Assembly (NCBI RefSeq): GCF_001831495.1
Contig: NZ_CP017689.1
Location: 2,790,001-2,854,000 of the forward strand
DNA: 64,000 bases
Direction of reading: 5' to 3'
Source: Thalassotalea crassostreae
Lineage (GTDB): Bacteria; Pseudomonadota; Gammaproteobacteria; Enterobacterales; Alteromonadaceae
Positions 47,201 to 53,811 of this stretch are shown here, one piece after another. Numbering within the stretch: the stretch's first letter is position 1; the number at the start of each line of letters is the position of its first letter. A program made the position numbers and the translations under genes. The notes under the pieces are model-generated. The model was not told where the DNA came from. It searched no databases and saw only the letters and a program-made list of their open reading frames with translations.

Positions 47201-47884
47201 AGCAGAACTTATGATGCTACCGTGATAAATATTGGCGGGACTGAAGAACCAAATTTAAGAATTGCTAGAATAGTTGATTCGACAGATACAACAAGTGGTG
47301 TAAAAGACGGTAAAGGTGAAACTGGTGAACTCTATTACGACTTCCCGACTGACATGAATGAAGGTCAGGTATCTGTATCAATCCTTTATAGCGATACAGA
47401 AACAGAATCTGCTTACATTTCACTTTATACAGAAGGCGGGTCGACATGTTGTTTAGTCGGTGAATTAAAATTAGACGAAGGTAAATTTAGCTTACGCGAT
47501 AATGATGGAGGAAATGACCCTATTGGTGCTCCTAACTTCACTCCTGGTACATGGATTGACGTAAAGCTTACTTGGAATACAACAAGTACAACCGAGCCAG
47601 GTACATACAGTGTCATTATCGATGATGTTGTTTATGGACCGTTCAAGTCGGAAAACTTAACACCAAACATTCCAGTTGTTTCTACGACAGTTAGACTTGC
47701 ATCAGATGGCAAACTGTCTACCGATGCTATCTATGTCGATAACTATAACGTTTATTCAGATGAAGCAGGTACAATGCCAGTAATGGAAGAAGATTTTGAA
47801 GACTTCGATGTTGATACATCGCTTGTTGGTCAAGACCCATTTGGCAGTAGAACTTATGATGCTACTGTTGTAGCTAAAGAGTAA
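44297..47884 (+). CDS. Large multidomain surface lipoprotein of the alginate locus
   Basis: 1195 residues from the ATG at 44297 (AGGA nine bases before). Lipobox ...AIVGC with Cys21. Layout: two Ig-like repeats (~35-212), a VCBS/cadherin-like repeat (~215-315), a jelly-roll-like domain X1 (~320-555), two more VCBS repeats (~560-768) and two copies of domain X (X2 ~775-975, X3 ~990-1195). X domains start with (A/R)xIVDSxDTTSG and end with IYVDNYNVYSD...EEDFE, resembling LamG/concanavalin-like folds. X2 and X3 are identical in protein sequence. Probable role: binding alginate at the outer surface for the receptor; no catalytic motif seen. Confidence 0.75.
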   Translation: MKKLMNKTFVMTAMALAIVGCDDTDTLPDKNGNHFGQIALEGSPVVGETMSVTVTDGNGVDASAITYSWMADGLAIEGATSSSYVITSAEAGAAISVTAAYTDDDNFSEVLTSNETSSVLMNIKGVVTISGILASGKLLTANVTDENDIGADGIVFAWFADDVVIEGANEATLALTDELIGKVITVTATYTDGENFSEAIVSAATAAVDVAGENVPATFLNLAVTTSKDVSDQITGTIGVDDGDVGESSIMAQTNTSTMYGTFSIDTSGNWTYSLNTAAAAVLALVDASDTINDTISIQSADGTMANFVITIAGLDAVEARKVARITDSSDSNSSDNSGKGDAGELRYKLAEDLKKGKLTVSFMKEDNAYGIDPNPEKSGDKDAYITLFGTSGSVNNSIVDLRIQSGQFAIRNIDDEITIPFEPGVWTDVEMTWDATNATNDVAPLVTVTINGESVLSGEFSSPSRSLGNVIDGVDFVAFKFGDDGSSIADAAYYIDDIKIYSDLAGTELVFADDFEKKDVGYNLDPDINNDPLLEYHPNTFEAVVYEIEAVDPNVPVNKKATFDGLTATTANDNSSDLTGTITVTDADEGQSLATVQTDTVTSYGTFSIAANGDWVYKLDTANSAVAALVSVSDTLTDEITITSVDATEATFTVTITGKGAAVNTPATFSGLAITTTNDITAELTGKVTITDADAGESFATVQTDTVTTYGTFSITADGDWTYELDTADSTISSLSGSSDSVMDEVTIESTDGTTEKLVITITGTSNEAPNNVAKIVDSTDTTSGVKDGKGETGELYYDFPTDMNEGQVSVSILYSDTETESAYISLYTEGGSTCCLVGELKLDEGKFSLRDNDGGNDPIGAPNFTPGTWIDVKLTWNTTSTTEPGTYSVIIDDVVYGPFKSENLTPNIPVVSTTVRLASDGKLSTDAIYVDNYNVYSDEAGTMPVMEEDFEDFDVDTSLVGQDPFGSRTYDATVINIGGTEEPNLRIARIVDSTDTTSGVKDGKGETGELYYDFPTDMNEGQVSVSILYSDTETESAYISLYTEGGSTCCLVGELKLDEGKFSLRDNDGGNDPIGAPNFTPGTWIDVKLTWNTTSTTEPGTYSVIIDDVVYGPFKSENLTPNIPVVSTTVRLASDGKLSTDAIYVDNYNVYSDEAGTMPVMEEDFEDFDVDTSLVGQDPFGSRTYDATVVAKE
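46624..47865 (+). repeat. Near-perfect tandem duplication with a 645-bp period
   Basis: Copy 1 (46624-47220) and copy 2 (47269-47865) differ at only two sites that I found: G46918 versus A47563 and C47203 versus T47848, both silent. The period of 645 bp equals 215 codons, so the frame is kept. A 48-bp linker between copies is unique. Confidence 0.9.
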
Positions 47885-47908
47885 GCACTCAGTTACCTCT
47901 AAGAATAA

Positions 47909-47941
47909 AAAACGCTATTGATTAATTGATAGCGTTTTTTT
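47909..47941 (+). terminator. Rho-independent terminator after the lipoprotein gene
   Basis: Stem AAAACGCTAT / ATAGCGTTTT, 9-nt loop, followed by a run of T. Confidence 0.85.
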
Positions 47942-48034
47942 TACTCAAGAATTAGAATCAAAAAAATAAAACAACTTAAAAAAGAACAAATAAAAAAAAG
48001 TTAAAGCAAGAAACCAAAACAAAGGAACACTACG

Positions 48035-48283
48035 ATGACCAAACATTTAGTCGCTGTCGCGTTAATCTTTGCTCTTGGAGCATGTGGTTCAGAAGACAGT
48101 AATGATAATAAAGTTGACTTTTCGATAGCCCAGTTTAAAACAACAAACGGCACAGAGATCCGTGTAGATGACATTGAATTAAGCTACCAAGGCGCCCCAG
48201 CTGAAGGTACTGAAGCACTATTTGATAGTATTCGTTTAGTTTCTCACCCGCTTTCTCCGGAAGAGTCTATTGCTTTAGATTAG
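48035..48283 (+). CDS. Small lipoprotein, possible remnant of a domain-X protein
   Basis: 82 residues with a lipoprotein signal and lipobox ALGAC (Cys17); AAAGGAAC lies before the ATG. The C-terminal part, IRVDDIELSYQGAPAEGTEALFDSIRL, looks like the last strands of domain X in the preceding lipoprotein (X1: IDDIKIYSDLAGTELVFADDFE). It may therefore be a shortened copy, with an internal deletion joining signal and tail, or a small partner protein. It lies between two terminators, so it is its own transcript or read-through. Confidence 0.65.
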   Translation: MTKHLVAVALIFALGACGSEDSNDNKVDFSIAQFKTTNGTEIRVDDIELSYQGAPAEGTEALFDSIRLVSHPLSPEESIALD

Positions 48284-48316
48284 GAATTAACAACAACTAA
48301 TATAGATGCACAAAAT

Positions 48317-48371
48317 AAGCGCTAAACAGATTCTTAAAATTAAATTTATTGAATTTGTTTAGCGCTTTTAT
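48317..48371 (+). terminator. Stem-loop terminator after the small lipoprotein
   Basis: Arms AAGCGCTAAACA / TGTTTAGCGCTT (12 bp, perfect) with a 27-nt AT-rich loop, followed by T-rich sequence. Confidence 0.7.
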
Positions 48372-48671
48372 TATTTTCACTCTAACCCTATTTATTTGGT
48401 ATTACCAAAAACGTCCGGATATAAACTCTTTTTTTAAAAACTATTTGGATTATTTTATTCGCTGTAAAGCCTATTAAAAAAGAATTATCAAGTTCCATCA
48501 TTGTCGTTAACATTTAGTCTATAGTTAACTAATAACAGACCAAAAAGGCGTGCTTATTTTCATTTTGGTATGATAATTTCTTGAATATTAAAAGGTGATA
48601 TGCAATCATTTCCCTTGATAATAATTTATATTATAAATTCGTAAAAAAATGGAACAGTTGGCGAGGTAAAA
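48372..48671 (+). promoter_or_regulatory. Upstream region of first GntR gene with operator
   Basis: 300 bp without a gene. A perfect dyad TTTGGTA-T-TACCAAA at 48395-48409 fits TnGTnnnACnA, and overlaps a possible -35 (TTGGTA, 48396) with TATAAA at 48420 after 18 bp. A near-match TGGTATGATAA occurs at 48566-48576. GAGG precedes the GntR start. Suggests self-regulation. Confidence 0.6.
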
Positions 48672-49400
48672 ATGGCAGGTAGAAGATTATTTTGGAGCAT
48701 TGTTGAATTAATTGAAGCTTCGATTAATTCTGGAGATTTTCCTGTCGGTAGCAGATTACCTCCAGAACGAGAATTAGCGGAACGATTCAATGTAAGTCGC
48801 CCTACTATCCGTGAAGCAGTAATCGCTTTAGAAGTTAGAGGTCGAGTGGATGTTAAAACAAGTTCTGGGATTTATGTTCTTCCTACCAAAGATTCTTTAA
48901 ATACAGATGAAAAAATAAATGCATTTGAAGTGACTCAAGCACGCGCATTAATTGAAGGTGAAATTGCCGCTTTATCTGCAACATCAATTACCGAAGAAGA
49001 ACTAGAAGAATTACATCAAACTCTCATTGATATGGAAGATGGCAAAGATATGGAAGCTGCCGATCAAGCGTTCCATAGAATAATTGCAAACTCTACTCAC
49101 AATGAAGCACTCAAACATATAATGACTAACTTGTGGGACTTAAGAACTTCGTCAACTCAAGTAATTCAAGATTACCACAGCGTTTGTAGTTCAGATAATG
49201 CTAAAACATTAGCAGAACATAGAGCCATTTATAATGCACTAAAATCTCGCAATGCGAGTCTTTCAAGAACAGCAATGCATGAACATTATCATCGTCTAAT
49301 TAACACGCTATTCGATGCGGAAGAAGCAAGAGCATTGGAAATGATCAAAAAAGAAAGCAGCCAAAAACGTGATATGTACTCTATAAAAATGCAGGCATAG
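48672..49400 (+). CDS. GntR-family regulator, FadR subfamily (copy 1)
   Basis: 242 residues. N-terminal winged helix (VGSRLPPERELAERFNVSRPTIREAVIALEVRG, ~25-57), then an all-helical FCD ligand-binding domain with metal-type residues (Asp/His in AADQAFHRIIA ~137 and EHYHRLI near the end). Such FadR-type regulators in alginate loci usually respond to DEH or KDG-type products. Paralogous to the next gene; the two share the block PPERxLAExFNVSRPTIREAxIALEVR. Shine-Dalgarno GAGG. Confidence 0.87.
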   Translation: MAGRRLFWSIVELIEASINSGDFPVGSRLPPERELAERFNVSRPTIREAVIALEVRGRVDVKTSSGIYVLPTKDSLNTDEKINAFEVTQARALIEGEIAALSATSITEEELEELHQTLIDMEDGKDMEAADQAFHRIIANSTHNEALKHIMTNLWDLRTSSTQVIQDYHSVCSSDNAKTLAEHRAIYNALKSRNASLSRTAMHEHYHRLINTLFDAEEARALEMIKKESSQKRDMYSIKMQA

Positions 49401-49402
49401 CG

Positions 49403-49794
49403 TTTTCAGAAGTTGCACAGTAAAGCTGTTAAACTATGTTCTAAAAACACTTTAAAACTAAAGCTGAAACTAAAACAGAAACCAATCCAAAACTAAAGCC
49501 TATTTTAAATAGGCTTTTTTATGTCCTGAACCAAACATAGCAATGCTATGGAGCTTGTTAACACCCGACTATATCGAGTTCTATAGCCCCATTTCGGGAT
49601 AATACACACATTTATAACCAATAATAATCTTCATGTATTACCAAAAACTTACTTACCCAATAAAAATGCACTTACCAATTTGACAGGAGCTGAATAATTA
49701 CTATAGAATGATTGATGAGTTATTTTTAGTAAATTGGCTGACACCAAAACTAACAAAAATATTAAAGTATTTGATTTCTTTAAGGATATTTCGA
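49403..49794. promoter_or_regulatory. Gap before second GntR gene with repeats and operator
   Basis: 392 bp. It starts with an AAACTAAAGC-like direct repeat run (49440-49500), then the terminator above, then ATGTATTACCA at 49633-49643 (one mismatch to TnGTnnnACnA, followed by AAAAAC). A strong ribosome site AAGGA lies 8 bases before the second GntR ATG. Confidence 0.55.
49495..49520 (+). terminator. Terminator after the first GntR gene
   Basis: Stem AAAGCCTA / TAGGCTTT, loop TTTTAAA, followed by a T run. Confidence 0.78.
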
Positions 49795-50526
49795 ATGAAA
49801 AATCGTCGTTTATTTTGGCAAATAGTTGAAAAAATTGAAACGCTAATTGATTCAGGAGCTTACCCTGTCGGCGGTCGTTTACCTCCAGAAAGAGTTCTAG
49901 CAGAAACATTTAATGTAAGTAGACCTACCATTAGAGAAGCAATCATAGCTTTAGAAGTTCGTGAAAAAGTTGAAGTAAAAACCAGTTCTGGCGTTTATGT
50001 TCTAGCGAAAATTAATGATGACGATAGCACTTTGAAAATCAGTCCTTTCGAGTTAACTCAAACTCGAGCTCTGATTGAAGGAGAAGCAGCAGCGTTAGCA
50101 GCAGCAACTATTACTGAAGACGAACTAGAGCAACTTAAAGATACCCTGGTAAAGATGAGCGAGGGCCCAAACCCTGAGGTTGCCGACAAAGAATTCCACA
50201 CTATAATATCTACCGCTACTCGTAATAACGCTCTAAAAAAAACCATAGAAGATTTATGGCGAATGAGAGAGACCCATGACAACATAAGATCAGCATACAA
50301 AAATGTTTGTAGTCAAAGTGACAAACAGCGATTAGACGAACATACGGTTATTTACAAAGCATTGAAAGCGGGTGACAGTAATGCGGCTCGAAAATATATG
50401 CACGAACATTTCAATCGTTTAATTAACTCTTTATTTGAGGCTAATGAAAAGAAAGCTCTTGAAGATTTAAAACGAAAAACCTCAAAAACACGGGACTTAT
50501 ACTCTCTGAATCATTTAATTGAATAA
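49795..50526 (+). CDS. GntR-family regulator, FadR subfamily (copy 2)
   Basis: 243 residues from the ATG at 49795 (AAGGA upstream); a longer frame from 49708 has no ribosome site and does not fit the family start. Winged helix VGGRLPPERVLAETFNVSRPTIREAIIALEVREK, then FCD domain (ADKEFHTIISTATRNN, MHEHFNRLINSL). Clear paralogue of the previous gene: same length, same tail (KTSKTRDLYSL versus ESSQKRDMYSI). The two may respond to different intermediates or form a mixed dimer (inference). Confidence 0.87.
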   Translation: MKNRRLFWQIVEKIETLIDSGAYPVGGRLPPERVLAETFNVSRPTIREAIIALEVREKVEVKTSSGVYVLAKINDDDSTLKISPFELTQTRALIEGEAAALAAATITEDELEQLKDTLVKMSEGPNPEVADKEFHTIISTATRNNALKKTIEDLWRMRETHDNIRSAYKNVCSQSDKQRLDEHTVIYKALKAGDSNAARKYMHEHFNRLINSLFEANEKKALEDLKRKTSKTRDLYSLNHLIE

Positions 50527-50865
50527 CGTTGTAAGACAAATCAATTGCCCTTTAGCATTCATTACATGGCCCTAAACAATATTAACCATTCCTATTTTTT
50601 ATCAGTATTTTCAATCATATATATTGAATTTTTGTCACCTTTAGTTAGCAAAATACATTTAATTTATACTTAGCCTTACAATCCTACCAAAAGTTATTAC
50701 CAATAAATAATTAAAGTGTTGACCAATAGGGTGTAATTGCTATAAATTAAGGTAAGATTTTGGGGAACTAAATTATTATATTTCGACATGAATTTCTGTT
50801 TTGATAAATGACCAGTTACGGTCTATTTATCACAAAAATATCAGTCTTATTTTTTGGGCAAGTTA
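50527..50865 (+). promoter_or_regulatory. Promoter region of the PL7 lyase genes
   Basis: 339 bp without a gene. TTGACC (50719-50724), 16-bp spacer, TATAAA (50741-50746) is a strong sigma-70 match. Two TACCAA half-sites (50685-50690 and 50698-50703) lie just upstream of the -35, sharing the half-site of the GntR operators but without a full dyad. Confidence 0.62.
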
Positions 50866-52455
50866 ATGAAAAAAGTATTAAGCATCGTTTTTATTGTTAG
50901 CGCATTGGTAGGCTGTGGCTCAGGCTCTTCTAGCAGCTCAAGTGATGATGGTTCATTAAAGGGAATATCAGGCGAGTTAGTTAAATCAATCACTGAAGAT
51001 ACAACGGAAATTGTCACCGGTCAGTTGTTGCTCAATGATAAAAGACACGAGTCAGGCTTTGAAGAACAACAAGATGTATCAACAAAGTACGGTTCTTTTA
51101 GCTTGAGTAAAAGTGGCGAATGGTCATATCTACTTAACCCACAGAACGCTACCGTTCAAAGCCTACAGTTAAATGAAGAATTAGTAGAAAAAATTACCGT
51201 CACATCAGTCGAAGATACGTCAGCTTCTGTCACGATTAACATTGCTGGCGAGAATGATGCTGCAACTTTTACTTCGGGTGACAACATAGATTTTCTTGTG
51301 ATCGAAAAAAATACCACTGCAGCAGTACAGTATTCAATCTCTGTTTCAGATGCCGATAGCAACGAAAACGCTATAATCCCGCAAGCCAATAAACAAGGGT
51401 TATATGGCGTATTTAACATCAGTGAAGGCGGTGTTTGGTCATATCAAATAAACGCTGTTAGCGAACTTGCCAACTTAACTTATCCAGACAAATTAACTGA
51501 CGTTTTTGTCATTTCATCAATTGATGAAACTAAACACACATTGACTGTTGAGATCTTTGCCGCTGAAGATTTAACTGTGGAACCAGAGCCAGAGCCTGAA
51601 CCCACTCCGAAATTAAAAACCAATGAATTAGGCATTGAATTAAACGATTGGTATTTAAGCGTGCCGACTGATACCGATGGTAATGGCCGTTCAGATTCAA
51701 TTGCTGAAACAGAGTTAAGCAATGGCTATAGCGATGAGTTTTTCTTTGTGTCTGATGATAATGGTTTAGTATTTAGATGCCCACCTACCGGTTACAAAAC
51801 ATCAAACAACACTAAGTATGTTCGTGTTGAATTAAGAGAGATGTTAAGACGTGGCGACAAGTCAATCAAAACTCAAGGTGTTAACTTAAACAACTGGGTA
51901 TTCTCGAGCGCACCAAGTAGCGATTTAAATAGTGCCGGTGGCATTGATGGTAAAATGACGGCAACCTTAGCCGTAAATAGTGTTACCACTACTGGCGAAG
52001 CCTATCAGATAGGTCGAGTTGTTATCGGTCAAATCCATGCAAATGATGATGAACCTATTCGTTTGTACTATCGTAAATTGCCTGGAAACACCAAAGGTTC
52101 AGTTTATTTCGCTCACGAACCAATTGGCGAGAGTGACGACTATTATGAGTTAGTGGGCAGTCGCGATAACGATGCAAGCGATCCTGCCGATGGTATCGCT
52201 TTAGACGAAAAGTTCAGTTACCAAATAGAAACTGACGGCAATCTATTAACGGTTGTACTTAAACGAGATAATAAGCCAGACATCACTAGAACCGTTGATA
52301 TGAAAGACAGTGGTTATGATCAAGGTGGTCAATACATGTACTTTAAAGCTGGTGTCTATAATGGTAACAATAGCGCACAACCGGACGAAATGACTCAAGC
52401 AACATTCTATGAGTTAAAAAATAGTCACTCAGGGTACAGTTTTAACGAACACTGA
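50866..52455 (+). CDS. PL7-family alginate lyase lipoprotein with VCBS repeats
   Basis: 529 residues from the ATG at 50866 (a TTG at 50854 is in frame). Lipobox SALVGC (Cys17), Ser-rich linker, two VCBS-type repeats (~35-235), an acidic Pro/Glu linker (EPEPEPEPTP), then the PL7 domain (~245-529). Catalytic-region motifs: RVELREM (R-x-E-L-R), GQIH and YFKAGVYNGN, in PL7 order. The usual R(S/T)ELR has Val at the second place here. Probably an outer-membrane-anchored endolyase making oligomers for the TonB receptor. Confidence 0.86.
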   Translation: MKKVLSIVFIVSALVGCGSGSSSSSSDDGSLKGISGELVKSITEDTTEIVTGQLLLNDKRHESGFEEQQDVSTKYGSFSLSKSGEWSYLLNPQNATVQSLQLNEELVEKITVTSVEDTSASVTINIAGENDAATFTSGDNIDFLVIEKNTTAAVQYSISVSDADSNENAIIPQANKQGLYGVFNISEGGVWSYQINAVSELANLTYPDKLTDVFVISSIDETKHTLTVEIFAAEDLTVEPEPEPEPTPKLKTNELGIELNDWYLSVPTDTDGNGRSDSIAETELSNGYSDEFFFVSDDNGLVFRCPPTGYKTSNNTKYVRVELREMLRRGDKSIKTQGVNLNNWVFSSAPSSDLNSAGGIDGKMTATLAVNSVTTTGEAYQIGRVVIGQIHANDDEPIRLYYRKLPGNTKGSVYFAHEPIGESDDYYELVGSRDNDASDPADGIALDEKFSYQIETDGNLLTVVLKRDNKPDITRTVDMKDSGYDQGGQYMYFKAGVYNGNNSAQPDEMTQATFYELKNSHSGYSFNEH

Positions 52456-52521
52456 AAGTCACCACAAGACTTTTTTTAGAAAGATAAAAACAAGAAATAA
52501 AAGATAAAAACAGAGGTAAAT

Positions 52522-53583
52522 ATGCGACATAAGTTTTCCCTAGGTAGCTCTATAGCAATTTCCACGTTGAGCATAATTATATCTTCAACAGCTTTGGCAG
52601 CAGTACCTGCAGATAAGTTCGATTTTAAAAACTGGAAAATAACTTTGCCAATGGACGCAAATAATGATGGCAAAATTGATGAGGTAGATGTTTCAAAAAT
52701 CCAGACCTTTCAACATGATGACTATTTTTATTTAGACGAAAGTAATGACAATATAGTGTTTGTCGCTCCAAACAAAGCACAAACCACATCAGGTTCATCG
52801 AATACACGTAGTGAGTTAAGGCAAATGCTACGTGGCACCAATACCAGTGTCGGTACGCACAGCCGAGACAATAACTTTGCTATCAAAGCCAATAAGCGTG
52901 CTAAAAAATTTGCTTCAATTGGTGGACAATTAACTGCAGTATTGAAAGTTGACCATGTAGCGGTAAATGCCGGCCATCCAGATAAAAAACCAGCATTTTC
53001 AGTCGTTGTAGGTCAGATTCATGCCGGTAAAGACCAAGGTATCGTAAATAATGGTAAGGGATTTGGTTGGGGTAACGAGCCAATTAAAATTTACTACAAA
53101 AAACTTCCTAACCATGACAAAGGCTCAGTGTTTTGGACTTATGAGCGTAATTTGCCAAAGGATGATCCAAACCGCACAGATATTGCCTTCCCTGTATGGG
53201 GTAACACATGGGACAACCTAGAAGATCCAGGTGAAGCTGGTATCGCTTTAGGTGAATACTTTAGTTATGCGATATTAGTTCACGAAAACATGATGTATGT
53301 AAAATTCGTCGCAAATGGTCGTGACAGTGTTATGTACAAAGTCGATTTATCGAACAATGTAGATCCAAATGGAAACGTCGATGAATTAGATCACCCTCAA
53401 GGTTATAGTCAAGATTGGTTCTATTTTAAAGCCGGTGCATATAACCAATGTAGTACTAAAAATTCAGAACATTACTGGTACACCGCTTGTCCTGGCACAG
53501 GTGACTGGGAAACGGATAAAAAGAATGGTGACTACACCCAAGTTAGCTTTTCGAAGTTAGAATTAAAGAGCATTAAAAAGTAG
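52522..53583 (+). CDS. PL7-family alginate lyase, secreted
   Basis: 353 residues. Signal peptide ending STALA-AVPA (about residue 27). PL7 beta-jelly-roll motifs: RSELR at 96-100, QIH at 165-167 and YFKAGAYNQ near residue 318; catalytic Gln/His/Tyr are in these motifs. No extra domains, so a free periplasmic or secreted enzyme. AGAGG before the ATG. It follows the lipoprotein PL7 gene by 66 bp and is probably in the same message. Confidence 0.9.
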   Translation: MRHKFSLGSSIAISTLSIIISSTALAAVPADKFDFKNWKITLPMDANNDGKIDEVDVSKIQTFQHDDYFYLDESNDNIVFVAPNKAQTTSGSSNTRSELRQMLRGTNTSVGTHSRDNNFAIKANKRAKKFASIGGQLTAVLKVDHVAVNAGHPDKKPAFSVVVGQIHAGKDQGIVNNGKGFGWGNEPIKIYYKKLPNHDKGSVFWTYERNLPKDDPNRTDIAFPVWGNTWDNLEDPGEAGIALGEYFSYAILVHENMMYVKFVANGRDSVMYKVDLSNNVDPNGNVDELDHPQGYSQDWFYFKAGAYNQCSTKNSEHYWYTACPGTGDWETDKKNGDYTQVSFSKLELKSIKK

Positions 53584-53622
53584 TGGTTCAACCTAACTGC
53601 TAAAGCAAAAACAAAGTAAATA

Positions 53623-53718
53623 GTTAAGTTAAAAGTTAAGTTAAAAGTTAAGTTAAAAGTTAAGTTAAAAGTTAAGTTAAAAGTTAAGTTAAAAGTTAAG
53701 TTAAAAGTTAAGTTAAAA
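53623..53718. repeat. Eight exact tandem copies of GTTAAGTTAAAA
   Basis: Eight perfect 12-bp units, 96 bp, plus a partial ninth (GT) in the gap after the PL7 gene. On the minus strand the 12-mer keeps one frame open and gives an artificial FNLT-repeat reading frame. No spacers, so not a CRISPR array. Confidence 0.95.
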
Positions 53719-53729
53719 GTACAAAGCAA

Positions 53730-53770
53730 AAGGCGAACTATTGGAGTATATTCAGTAGTTCGCCTTTTTA
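53730..53770. terminator. Bidirectional terminator between PL7 and PhyH genes
   Basis: Perfect 11-bp stem AAGGCGAACTA / TAGTTCGCCTT, 15-nt loop, T run on the plus side and A/T-rich on the other, between convergent genes. Confidence 0.87.
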
Positions 53771-53811
53771 TTTTCGTCACCATTGTTTAACACTTGTTTT
53801 TAGTGCCTGCT

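Noticed and set aside
46147..47616. Several minus-strand frames inside the large lipoprotein gene, two of them in identical pairs
   Set aside because: They are shadows of the coding strand; the identical pairs only mirror the duplication.
33394..53583. Horizontal island with integrase or att sites
   Set aside because: No integrase, transposase, tRNA or flanking direct repeats seen around the alginate locus.
53623..53718. CRISPR-like array
   Set aside because: Units are directly adjacent with no spacers, unit only 12 bp, and no cas genes.
53532..53783. Minus-strand 83-codon frame with FNLT repeats
   Set aside because: It is produced by the 12-bp tandem repeat, which keeps a frame open; no start signal and it overlaps a real gene and a terminator.
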